Positions 1 to 7,120 of a DNA stretch of 37,588 nucleotides are shown here, one piece after another. This stretch comes from Kiloniellaceae bacterium. GTDB lineage: Bacteria > Pseudomonadota > Alphaproteobacteria > Kiloniellales > Kiloniellaceae. Position 1 is the stretch's first letter. Every line of letters begins with the position of its first letter. Under the pieces are notes generated by a model. That model did no database searches. It was not told where the DNA came from and saw nothing but the letters and a program-made list of their open reading frames with translations. The translations under genes and the position numbers were made by a program. The stretch lies in NCBI GenBank assembly GCA_009377535.1, contig WHTV01000034.1, positions 1 through 37,588 of the forward strand. Reading direction: 5' to 3'.

Positions 1-267
1 CAGCAGCCCCGCCTCGGCGCTGATCTTGCGGTAGCTGGCCCATTCCGGATCGGCTTCCATGGCAGCCCGGCGTGCCGCCCGGTCGGCAGCGTCACGGTAG
101 AGCCAGATATGCACGTAGCTGTTCTGCGGGCCCGTTTCGGTGATGCCGTATATCACCGGCTCCCCGAGGTGCCGCTTTTGCACGGCAAAGCCATGCTTCT
201 CGTAGAGCGCGAGGTGCTGCCGGACAGTGCCGGGGCGACAGGTATAGGTACGCAGGTCGAAAAGCAT
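1..267 (-). CDS. NIPSNAP family protein (partial, cut by the left edge)
   Basis: The reading frame starts with ATG at 267 and stays open for 89 codons to base 1, so the C-terminus lies outside the window. The N-terminus MLFDLRTYTCRPGT followed by a pattern of Tyr, His and Trp-Leu residues (VHIWLYRDAADRAARRAAM, then a PEWASYR stretch) is typical of the NIPSNAP ferredoxin-like alpha-beta barrel fold. Such small proteins occur beside catabolic and transport genes in proteobacteria, but their biochemical role is mostly unknown. A ribosome binding site (AGGAGAA) lies just upstream at 273-279. The gene follows tctA on the same strand after 78 bases, so it may be the last gene of the tct operon. The family call is fairly sure and the function is open. 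Confidence 0.75.
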   Translation of the reverse strand, partial: MLFDLRTYTCRPGTVRQHLALYEKHGFAVQKRHLGEPVIYGITETGPQNSYVHIWLYRDAADRAARRAAMEADPEWASYRKISAEAGLL

Positions 268-345
268 CTGTTCTTCTCCTTTCAGTTCGGGGGAAGTTCG
301 CATCAGCAGCGGTCGCTGCCCCGAGCGCAAATGTGGCCTGCGCAG

Positions 346-1899
346 TCAAGGCGTTTGCTGCCGGTTCGTGCCGTCCGCCTCATCGGCGTTTAGTTGGCGC
401 GACGGGCGGATGACCATGAAGTAGAAGAAGAAGACGGTGAGGCCTAGAAAGAACAGGCTGTCAGGGCTCGTGACGAAGATCGTCGGGTCGTTGTGGTTGA
501 GTGACAGGCCGCGCCGGAAATATTGCTCCAGGTCCGGGCCAAGGATGAAGCCGAGTAGCAGCGTGACGGTCGGATAGCCCGCGCGGCGCATGAAGAAGGC
601 AAGCACGCCGAAGAACAGGGCGAGGGCCATCTGGAAGGTGGAGTAGGTGGCGACATAGGCGCCGACCAGGGCGACGACAGCGATGCAGGAATAGAGCGGT
701 GCCCGGCGGATCGACACGATCTTCAGGAAGTACGGCCCGAACAGGAACAGCGTCAAAGGGATCAGCACGATGGCGCTGACGAGGAGGGCGGCGAACATCG
801 GCGCAATGAGCGGCAGCTGCGTCTCGATCAGACGCGGGCCGGGCTGCAGACCGCTGATGGTGAGCACGCCGAGGATGACCGCGGTGGTCGGATCGCCGGG
901 AATTCCGAACATCAGCATCGGTACATAGGCGCCGCCGCACATAGAGTTGTTGGCGCTCTCGGCGGCGGCGATGCCCTCTCGGCTGCCTTTGCCGAACAGC
1001 TGCGGCCGGCGCGACTTGCGCATGGCCTCGGCATAGGCAACGAAGGCCGCCATCGAGCCGCCGGCGCCGGGCAGGACACCGATGAAGTAGCCGATGACGG
1101 CGCTCTTGAGATAGGTCCACCAGCCGATCTCCCGGATCTCGGCGCGCGTCGGCAGAAAGTCGCGGCGGCGGATGCGCGGGATCGCGCCAGCCTCCAGGTC
1201 GACCGTGCGGCTCGCCCCGCGCATCGAGGCCTGTACCAGCACCTCGCTGACGGCGAAGGCACCGATGATGATCGGCATCATGTTGATGCCCTCGACGAGC
1301 AGTTCCGTCCCGAAGGTGAAGCGAGCCACCGGCTGCATCACATCGACACCGACAGTCGCAAACATGATGCCGAGCAACGCCGCGACAGTGCCCTTGGCGA
1401 TGGCATCGCGCTGGGCGATCACGATCACGACAAGAGCGAACAGAACCAGCGAAAACTTTCCGGGCGTGCGGATCAGCAAAGCGATGTCCGCTGTGACGGG
1501 GGCAACAAGGATCAGGAGTAGTGCGCCTATGCCGCCACCGATCATCGAGCCGAGCGCGGCATGGCCGAGCGCGTTGGCGCCCTCGCCGCGTCGCATCAGG
1601 CTGTTGCCCTCGATCGCCGTCATCATGGAAGAGGGCGCGCCCGGAATGTTGATCGTGGTCGCGGTCACGGAGCCGGCATACATGCCCGACATGAAGATCG
1701 CCGCGCACATCACGAGCGCCGGCACGATGTCGAGGCTGTAGGTCACAGGCAGGAGGAGGGCGATGGCGAGCACGGCCGTCAGGCCGGGCACGGCGGCGAA
1801 GAACGCCCCCACCAGGAAGCCGATGACGAGATAGGCGAGAATGACGGGGTCGGCGAGGGCGACGAAGCCTCCGAGAATGCCCGCGAGATAGTCGCTCAC
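346..1899 (-). CDS. tctA: Tripartite tricarboxylate transporter large permease (TctA family)
   Basis: The product has 517 residues, the usual TctA length of about 500, with around a dozen hydrophobic segments. It carries the Gly/Pro-rich family signatures: an early AAVPGLTAVLAIALLLP stretch near residues 34-50, GAPSSMMTAIEGN around 90, and a second GVLPGAGGSMAAFVAYAEA block near 270 followed by AAAESANN. It is the large membrane subunit that moves a carboxylate across the inner membrane with the small subunit TctB and the periplasmic binding protein TctC, driven by an ion gradient. Its ATG overlaps the tctB stop codon by 4 bases, so the two are probably translationally coupled. The substrate cannot be read from the sequence. 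Confidence 0.93.
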   Translation of the reverse strand: MSDYLAGILGGFVALADPVILAYLVIGFLVGAFFAAVPGLTAVLAIALLLPVTYSLDIVPALVMCAAIFMSGMYAGSVTATTINIPGAPSSMMTAIEGNSLMRRGEGANALGHAALGSMIGGGIGALLLILVAPVTADIALLIRTPGKFSLVLFALVVIVIAQRDAIAKGTVAALLGIMFATVGVDVMQPVARFTFGTELLVEGINMMPIIIGAFAVSEVLVQASMRGASRTVDLEAGAIPRIRRRDFLPTRAEIREIGWWTYLKSAVIGYFIGVLPGAGGSMAAFVAYAEAMRKSRRPQLFGKGSREGIAAAESANNSMCGGAYVPMLMFGIPGDPTTAVILGVLTISGLQPGPRLIETQLPLIAPMFAALLVSAIVLIPLTLFLFGPYFLKIVSIRRAPLYSCIAVVALVGAYVATYSTFQMALALFFGVLAFFMRRAGYPTVTLLLGFILGPDLEQYFRRGLSLNHNDPTIFVTSPDSLFFLGLTVFFFYFMVIRPSRQLNADEADGTNRQQTP

Positions 1900-2390
1900 A
1901 GGATGCCTCCGGCCTTGGGCAGCCGCACGTTGAAGATGGCGTCGAACAGGATGTAGAAGATCGCAGTGATGGCGATTGCGTAGACAACACGCTTCAGCAG
2001 GCTCTTCTCGTCAAAGCCGAGGAGATAGAACAGCGCGTAGACATAGAGCAGAGTGGAGATCACGTAGCCGAGTGGGCGGAAGGCGACGATGTAGAGCGCG
2101 GTGAGGGCGACGATCTTGGCCGGACCGGTCCAGTCCGCCCCGGCCGCTTCGGCTTCGGCGGCCTCGGCCGCGCCCGACCGGCGACGCCGCCAGACGTCGC
2201 GTAGCACGAAGACCAACGCCACGTACATTACTGCCGCCACCACGCGCGGCACGAAAGCGGAATTGACGAAGCCGCTGTCGAAGGCGGTGGAAATCTCGAA
2301 GCTCGCCGCGAGATAGATGGACGTGACGACGAACAGGCAGAGCGGAAAGATGAGCTCGATGTCCCTCCACCAGGGGCGCAGAGAGGGCAT
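1896..2390 (-). CDS. tctB: Tripartite tricarboxylate transporter small subunit (TctB family)
   Basis: This is a 164-residue protein with four predicted membrane segments: about residues 12-30, 45-63, 90-108 and 128-155. That matches the TctB (DUF1468) topology. A charged linker rich in Arg, Ala and Glu separates segments two and three. It is the small membrane subunit of the transporter, encoded in the usual order after tctC and before tctA. The gap to tctC is 74 bases and holds a strong hairpin (2431-2455). The gene ends in a 4-base overlap with tctA. Sequence conservation in this family is low, so the call rests on size, topology and context. Confidence 0.88.
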   Translation of the reverse strand: MPSLRPWWRDIELIFPLCLFVVTSIYLAASFEISTAFDSGFVNSAFVPRVVAAVMYVALVFVLRDVWRRRRSGAAEAAEAEAAGADWTGPAKIVALTALYIVAFRPLGYVISTLLYVYALFYLLGFDEKSLLKRVVYAIAITAIFYILFDAIFNVRLPKAGGIL

Positions 2391-2430
2391 GCTGCGGGAC
2401 TCCAGGGTCGGCCGGATCGGCGGGAAAGAC

Positions 2431-2455
2431 CCCGCCGGGCGCGACGCCCGGCGGG
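2431..2455 (-). terminator. GC-rich hairpin between tctC and tctB
   Basis: Eleven bases (CCCGCCGGGCG, 2431-2441) are perfectly complementary to 2445-2455 around a 3-base loop. On the coding (minus) strand there is no clean U tract after it. It is therefore more likely a stem that blocks 3' decay and partly attenuates transcription than a full terminator. Such an element would let the binding protein tctC be made in excess over the permease genes, as is common in binding-protein-dependent transport operons. Confidence 0.5.
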
Positions 2456-2464
2456 AGTGGAGGC

Positions 2465-3442
2465 CTACTGCTTGAGGACGCCCTGCTTTTCCAGGTCCTG
2501 CATCAGGGTGAAGAGGTCGCCCTGCGTCTGGTTCGCCCAGTCGGTCACCTCGCCGGAGCCGAGCCAGCTCGGCGTGACGCCGACCTTGGCCACCCAGTTC
2601 TGGAATTCCCCGCTGTCGTAAGCGGCCTTGTAGGCGTCCTCCAACTCGGCGATCACGTCGTCCGGCGTGCCGGCCGGGGCGGCGAGCACGATGAAGCTGC
2701 CCATTTCCAGGTCGACGCCCGCGTCCTTCGCGATCGGCACGTCCTTGTAGGCGGGATTAGGCGCGTCGGAGAACTCGACGATGCCCTTGGCATCGCCGGC
2801 GTCGAGCAGCGAGGCGAAGTCACCGAGGCTGGTGACGGCATAGTCGACCTCGCCGGAAAGCAGCGCCTCTTTCTGCGGCGCCGCGCCGCCGGGATAGGCG
2901 ATGAGGTCGAACTTGGCGCCCGTCATGCCTTCGAGCCGCAGCATCGTCAGATGGGTGCGCGAGCCGAGATTCTGGATGGCCACCTGGATTTCACCCGGCT
3001 GCTCCTTGGCCGCCGCGATGAGCTCCTCGAAGGTGCCGTAGGACGCGTCGGCGCTGGCGATGATGGCGTCGGCCTCGCTGGTGATGCGGGCGATGAGCGC
3101 CAGCTTTTCGAGGTTGTAGCCAGGCAGCAGCTTCTGCCAGGGGACGGTGACGACGCTGTCGTAGGTGAGGCTGGCGATGGTGTAGCCGTCTGGGCGCGCG
3201 CTCATGGCCTGCATGACGCCGGTGGCGCTGATGCCGCCTTCGATGTTCTCCACATAGATCGTGCCGCCGAGCTCCTTTTCGGCGATGGTCGAAACCTTGC
3301 GCACGATGCCGTCGGTGCCGCCGCCGGCGCCCCATGGCACCACCATGCGCACGTCGCGGCTCGGGTAGTCCTGCGCCGCAGCGCCTGTCGCGGCGAGACA
3401 GGCGAGCACGCCGGCGAGCGTGATGGGCAACAACCGCTTCAT
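2465..3442 (-). CDS. tctC: Tripartite tricarboxylate transporter substrate-binding protein (TctC/Bug family)
   Basis: The 325-residue product starts with a signal peptide: KR, then a hydrophobic stretch, with likely cleavage after Ala23 in GAAAQ. The mature start YPSRDVRMVVPWGAGGGTDG is the classic Bug-family ligand-binding beginning. The AYPGGAAPQKEALLSGEVDY stretch near residues 193-212 also fits the family. It is the periplasmic receptor that delivers a small organic acid to TctAB. As first gene of the operon it is preceded by a good ribosome binding site (GGAGGAAG, about 3449-3456). The ligand is unknown: Bug proteins bind many carboxylates, and the neighbourhood gives no catabolic pathway to narrow this. 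Confidence 0.93.
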   Translation of the reverse strand: MKRLLPITLAGVLACLAATGAAAQDYPSRDVRMVVPWGAGGGTDGIVRKVSTIAEKELGGTIYVENIEGGISATGVMQAMSARPDGYTIASLTYDSVVTVPWQKLLPGYNLEKLALIARITSEADAIIASADASYGTFEELIAAAKEQPGEIQVAIQNLGSRTHLTMLRLEGMTGAKFDLIAYPGGAAPQKEALLSGEVDYAVTSLGDFASLLDAGDAKGIVEFSDAPNPAYKDVPIAKDAGVDLEMGSFIVLAAPAGTPDDVIAELEDAYKAAYDSGEFQNWVAKVGVTPSWLGSGEVTDWANQTQGDLFTLMQDLEKQGVLKQ

Positions 3443-3798
3443 GACACTTCCTCCCGTTTGTTCTTTTCATTCATCCTGCGCATGGCGCATCGGCCGTTGT
3501 TCCGCCGGTGCCCCAACGGTCATTAGACATGTCAGGTGACCTGCAACGCCAGATCATGACAACACATAGCATGACTCCTCGCAATACATATGATGAGAGG
3601 CCTGCTCAACCTCGACGGCTTTGGGTGCGGGTTGAACTGCCGCGAACGCCCGCCTATGCCAGCGGAAGCGACGGCTGGCCGCCGAAGACGCAGTCGACCT
3701 CCTTCGCGCTTAACTTGTAATTGGGAATCTGCCAGATCGTCGCGGTCTTTTGTCACCTGTCCACGCGTTCCAGCCCGACGCTGGAGGGGCCGCGCTAT

Positions 3799-3818
3799 TC
3801 ATACTTGTCATAGTATGA
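3799..3818. promoter_or_regulatory. Candidate operator upstream of tctC
   Basis: TCATACT (3799-3805) and AGTATGA (3812-3818) form a perfect 7-bp inverted repeat with a 6-base spacer, the size expected for a dimeric regulator. The right half extends to ATAGTATGACT (3810-3820), which recurs with one mismatch as ATAGCATGACT at 3566-3576, about 120 bases upstream of the tctC start. Two related sites in the leader region suggest regulation, but no regulator gene is next to the operon in this window. Confidence 0.35.
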
Positions 3819-3992
3819 CTATACGTTTCGGCCGCAGGACGAAGTTCCGCTTCGGAGAGGCCAAATAAAGGTGCAGAAAGGCCGGGAGATGGCACATTGG
3901 AGACCAGCGACCGATAGATCGTAGCGTCTGGGATAGTCTCAAGGAGCGGACAAACCGTATTTCTTCTGAAGAAGATTTCTTTTCACAATGAC

Positions 3993-4005
3993 GCCCCGCG
4001 GGGGC
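3993..4005. terminator. Short hairpin after the flavin oxidoreductase gene
   Basis: GCCCC/GGGGC pair around a GCG loop, eight bases beyond the stop codon of the oxidoreductase gene. The T-rich tail (TCTTTTCTC) is on the plus-strand side. As an intrinsic terminator it would therefore work better for plus-strand transcription, where no gene is evident. It is weak evidence for the end of the 4013-6058 transcript. Confidence 0.3.
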
Positions 4006-4012
4006 TCTTTTC

Positions 4013-6058
4013 TCAGATATCCTTGCAGAGCCTGAGGGCGTCGTAGATGGCGGCGTGGACGTTGCGGCTAGCGACGGCGTCTCCGATCCGATACAGGCGG
4101 AAGCCGCCTTCGCGGTTCTTCACCGCCTCCTGCGGGCGGCCGGCGATCATGGCCGCGTAGTCGACGGCGCCGAGGTTGATGCTCGCGGGCTTCAGGTCGA
4201 AGTAGAGCTCGTCGAGCGGCAGGGTGCCGTGCTCGACCACCAGCTGGTCCACCTCGCGGGTCTCCAGACGGTCGGAGTAGTCGGAGCCGAGCGTCACCGT
4301 CAGGCGGTTGCCGGCGCGCTCGGCGGCGACCACCCGCTTGCTGATGGTGATGCGGGTGCCGTGGCGGTCGAAGCAGCGCGCATAGGCCTGGTGGTTGAGG
4401 CCGCCGACGTCCGCGGCGAAGAAGCGCTCCGGCGTGACGATCTCCAGCGCCGCGCCCTTCTCGGCGATCATCTCCGCGGCGGCGAGGCCGGGGTGGGCGG
4501 CGTTGTCGTCGTAGAGCAGCACGCTCTCGCCCACGGCCACGTCGCCCGAGAGGATGTCCCAGGAGCTCACCGCGAGGCCGGCGCCGTCGAAAATCTCAGT
4601 GTTGGGCAGGCCGCCGGTGGCGACGACGACCACCTCCGGGTTCTCGGCCAGCACCTCCTCCGTGCCGACGAAGGAATTGAATCGCATGTCGACTCCGGCG
4701 TCGGTGCAGCGCGCCAGGCGCCAGTCGACGATGCCGATGAGCTCGCGCCGGCGCAGCACGCGGGCGGCGAGGCGGAGCTGGCCGCCCGGCTGGTCGGCGG
4801 CCTCGAAGAGGACCACCTGGTGGCCGCGGCCTGACAGCACGCGGGCGGCCTCCAGGCCGGCCGGGCCGGCGCCGACCACCACCGCGCGTTTCTGCGTCTT
4901 CGCCGGGCGCAGCACGTGGGGCATGCTCGCCTCGCGGCCGGTCGCCGGGTTGTGGATGCAGAGTGCCTCGTGGCCTTCGTAGATGCGGTCGAGGCAGTAG
5001 GTGGCGCCGACGCAGGGGCGGATCTCCTGCTCGCGGCCGGCGGCGATCTTGTTCACGATGTGCGGATCGGCCAGGTGCGCACGGGTCATGCCGACCATGT
5101 CGAGCTTGCCCTCGGCGACCGCATGGCGGGCCGTTGCCACGTCGGCGATGCGCGCGGCATGGAACACCGGAAAGCGCGTCTCGGCGCGCACCTCGCCGCA
5201 GAAGTCCAGGTGGGGGGCCGAGGGCATGCCCTGGATCGGGATGACCTTGGAGAGCGCCGCGTCGGTGTCGATGTGGCCGCGGATGAGGTTGAGGAAGTCG
5301 ATCTGCCCGCCGGCCACCAGCCGCCGGGCGATCTCGACACCCTCTGCGCGGCTGAGCCCCTGGTCCCAGTCCTCGTCGGCCACCATGCGGATGCCGACGA
5401 TGAAGTCCGGGCCGACCCTGGCGCGGATGGCCTGCAGCACCCGAAAGGTGAAGCTCAGGCGGTTGTCCAGGGAGCCGCCCAGTTCGTCGTCGCGCTTGTT
5501 GGTGGCCGGCGACCAGAACTGGTCCAGCAGGTGGCCGTAGGCCTCCAGCTCGATGCCGTCCAGGCCGCCCGCCTGGAGGCGCTCGGCGGCATCGGCGTAG
5601 TCGGCGACGATGCGCTCGAGGTCCCAGTCCTCGGCCGCCTTGGGAAAGGCGCGGTGGGCCGGCTCGCGCAGGGGGGAGGGCGCCAGCACCGGCAGCCAGT
5701 CCGCCCGGTTCCAGGCGGTGCGCCGGCCGAGGTGGGTGATCTGCATCATCACCGCCGCGCCGTGCTCGTGGCAGGCCTCGCTCAGCTCCTGCAGCCAGGG
5801 CACGATCTCGTCCTTGTAGGCGTGCAGGTTGCCGAAGGCCTCGGGGCTGTCGCGCGACACCACGGCGGAGCCCGCGGTCATGGTCAGCGCGATGCCGCCC
5901 TTGGCCTTCTCCGCGTGGTAGAGGCGGTAACGCTCCTTCGGCAGGCCGTCTACCGAATAAGCCGGCTCGTGGGCGGTGGAGAGGATGCGGTTGCGCAGCG
6001 TCAGGTGCTTCAGGCGGTAGGGCTGCAGCAGGGGATCTTTGGCGGGCGACGGGGTCAT
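4013..6058 (-). CDS. NADH:flavin oxidoreductase, N-methylproline demethylase-like (StcD/HpbD type)
   Basis: The 681-residue protein joins an N-terminal Old Yellow Enzyme TIM barrel (about 8-345) to a C-terminal dinucleotide-binding half. The latter has a GAGPAG motif at 396-401 followed by EAADQPGGQ. This is the layout of the dienoyl-CoA reductase/trimethylamine dehydrogenase group. The start STAHEPAYSVDG-PKERYRLYH, the GYGH-like ELEAYGHLLDQFWSP block near 171-184 and RPCVGATYCLDRIYEG near 347-362 agree with what I recall of the stachydrine and hydroxyproline-betaine demethylases. Cys349, Cys355 and Cys367 remain in the iron-sulfur segment, but the usual second Cys is Ala352. Start: ATG 6058; longer upstream frames run through the EF-hand gene and are rejected. 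No other betaine genes are adjacent, so substrate is inferred. Confidence 0.8.
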   Translation of the reverse strand: MTPSPAKDPLLQPYRLKHLTLRNRILSTAHEPAYSVDGLPKERYRLYHAEKAKGGIALTMTAGSAVVSRDSPEAFGNLHAYKDEIVPWLQELSEACHEHGAAVMMQITHLGRRTAWNRADWLPVLAPSPLREPAHRAFPKAAEDWDLERIVADYADAAERLQAGGLDGIELEAYGHLLDQFWSPATNKRDDELGGSLDNRLSFTFRVLQAIRARVGPDFIVGIRMVADEDWDQGLSRAEGVEIARRLVAGGQIDFLNLIRGHIDTDAALSKVIPIQGMPSAPHLDFCGEVRAETRFPVFHAARIADVATARHAVAEGKLDMVGMTRAHLADPHIVNKIAAGREQEIRPCVGATYCLDRIYEGHEALCIHNPATGREASMPHVLRPAKTQKRAVVVGAGPAGLEAARVLSGRGHQVVLFEAADQPGGQLRLAARVLRRRELIGIVDWRLARCTDAGVDMRFNSFVGTEEVLAENPEVVVVATGGLPNTEIFDGAGLAVSSWDILSGDVAVGESVLLYDDNAAHPGLAAAEMIAEKGAALEIVTPERFFAADVGGLNHQAYARCFDRHGTRITISKRVVAAERAGNRLTVTLGSDYSDRLETREVDQLVVEHGTLPLDELYFDLKPASINLGAVDYAAMIAGRPQEAVKNREGGFRLYRIGDAVASRNVHAAIYDALRLCKDI

Positions 6059-6226
6059 GCGGCCAAGTCTGCGCGGCTTTTCGGCGCCGCGCAATGACGC
6101 GTGGCATACCATGAAAATCGCCAGAAAAAAATCTCGGCATGGGGATGCGCCGGGCGATGGCTGCGTAGCGCAATCAGAACCGAGGCCGGTATGCACCGGA
6201 CGTTCCACACTGAAAGGCAGACCCCC

Positions 6227-6784
6227 ATGAAGACAACCACCAAGATCGCCGTAGCTTTCGTCGCCCTGGCCGGCGTTGCCGGCGCAGCGGTCGCCGCCCA
6301 GGCCGACAGCCGCTGGCACGGCCGCGAGGGCGGCCCGGGCCAGCACATGCAACAAGCCCGTGGCGGCGACGGCATGCACCGCGGCGGCGGGCATCACGGC
6401 AAGCGCCACGGCGGCGGCCGGCATATGTTCGGAATGCTCGAGTCCTTCGACGCCAACGACGACGGCAAGCTGAGCCAGGAGGAGATCGACCAGACCCGCG
6501 GCGAGCGCTTCGGCCGTTTCGACGCCGACAGCGACCAGTCCCTCACCCTCGGCGAGTACGAGCAGCTCTGGCTCGAGGCCATGCGCGAGCGGATGGTCGA
6601 CCGCTTCCAGGACCTCGATGCGGACGGCGACGGCAAGGTGACCGGCGCGGAGTTCCAGCGGCCCTTCGCCAAGATGGTGCGCCGCATGGACCGCAACGAT
6701 GACGGCGTCATCGACCGCGGCGACTTCCAGCGCCACCACCGCGGCACGCCGCAGGGTGGGCAGGCGCCGGACGACAACGGCTGA
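6227..6784 (+). CDS. Secreted EF-hand calcium-binding protein with four loops
   Basis: The 185-residue product has a signal peptide with probable cleavage after Ala26 (AQA-D). A Gly/His-rich stretch follows (28-67, seven His), then four canonical EF-hand loops at 75-86, 99-110, 131-142 and 155-166. All begin with Asp and end in Glu or Asp. The loop Gly at position 6 is present in loops 1, 3 and 4, while loop 2 has Gln104. It should bind calcium in the periplasm or outside the cell; the His-rich part could bind other metals. ATG 6227 is chosen because of the signal peptide and a GAAAGG ribosome binding site at 6212-6217. It is a single-gene unit, divergent from the oxidoreductase and closed by a strong terminator. 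Confidence 0.88.
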   Translation: MKTTTKIAVAFVALAGVAGAAVAAQADSRWHGREGGPGQHMQQARGGDGMHRGGGHHGKRHGGGRHMFGMLESFDANDDGKLSQEEIDQTRGERFGRFDADSDQSLTLGEYEQLWLEAMRERMVDRFQDLDADGDGKVTGAEFQRPFAKMVRRMDRNDDGVIDRGDFQRHHRGTPQGGQAPDDNG

Positions 6785-6853
6785 GCCCCTCAGGCCTGGC
6801 TAAGCGAACGAGGCGCGGGAGACCGGTCCCCCACTCCATTCTCCTGCGCTTCA

Positions 6854-6901
6854 CTGCACCGCGGACTTCAGATGGCCCTGGTCCGCGGTGCAGGCTTTTT
6901 T
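6854..6901 (+). terminator. Rho-independent terminator after the EF-hand gene
   Basis: CTGCACCGCGGAC (6854-6866) pairs perfectly over 13 bases with 6881-6893 around a 14-base loop. GC and a run of six T (6896-6901) follow. It lies 70 bases after the EF-hand stop codon and is the best intrinsic terminator in the window. The remaining bases to the kinase gene at 7121 hold no gene. The AT-richer stretch around 7010-7060 probably carries the kinase promoter. Confidence 0.9.
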
Positions 6902-7120
6902 GAAGCAGGCGATGAAGCCGCGGCGGTTCGATCGTCTCATCTCTTCTCTTCTCCCCAGACGACCACACGGCATGGCGGCATCTGACCGCGAGGAGTCATC
7001 TGGAGGACGTAAGCTTAACCGTTCCTTCACCGCTTAGCTGCATCTATTGTCTGTAATATTTGCCGAAATTGGCGGCGACCGGCCGTCGACGGAAACAGGA
7101 AGAAGGCGGCAGCGCGGCGC

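Larger units (their letters stand above)
3443..4012. other. 570-base upstream region of the tct operon, no convincing intact gene
   Basis: No open frame here looks like a complete protein on either strand. The base composition is lower in GC than the neighbours. The region holds a 7-bp inverted repeat (3799-3818) that shares an 11-base motif with 3566-3576, both candidate regulator sites for tctC. On the minus strand, 3654-3749 could encode a protein-like tail (KTATIWQIPNYKLSAKEV, then a Gln-Pro-Ser-Leu ending and a TAG stop). A TGA stop lies just upstream in the same frame next to an AAAA run, so this may be the frameshifted remnant of a lost gene. No family is recognised. Confidence 0.4.

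Noticed and set aside
3993-4010. Plus-strand terminator ending a non-coding RNA from the 3.8-kb region
   Set aside because: The hairpin stem is only 5 bp and no convincing promoter lies upstream; an RNA gene cannot be supported.
6059-6739. N-terminal extension of the flavin oxidoreductase by 227 residues
   Set aside because: The extension is antisense to the EF-hand gene and unlike any domain; the family N-terminus starts just after ATG 6058.
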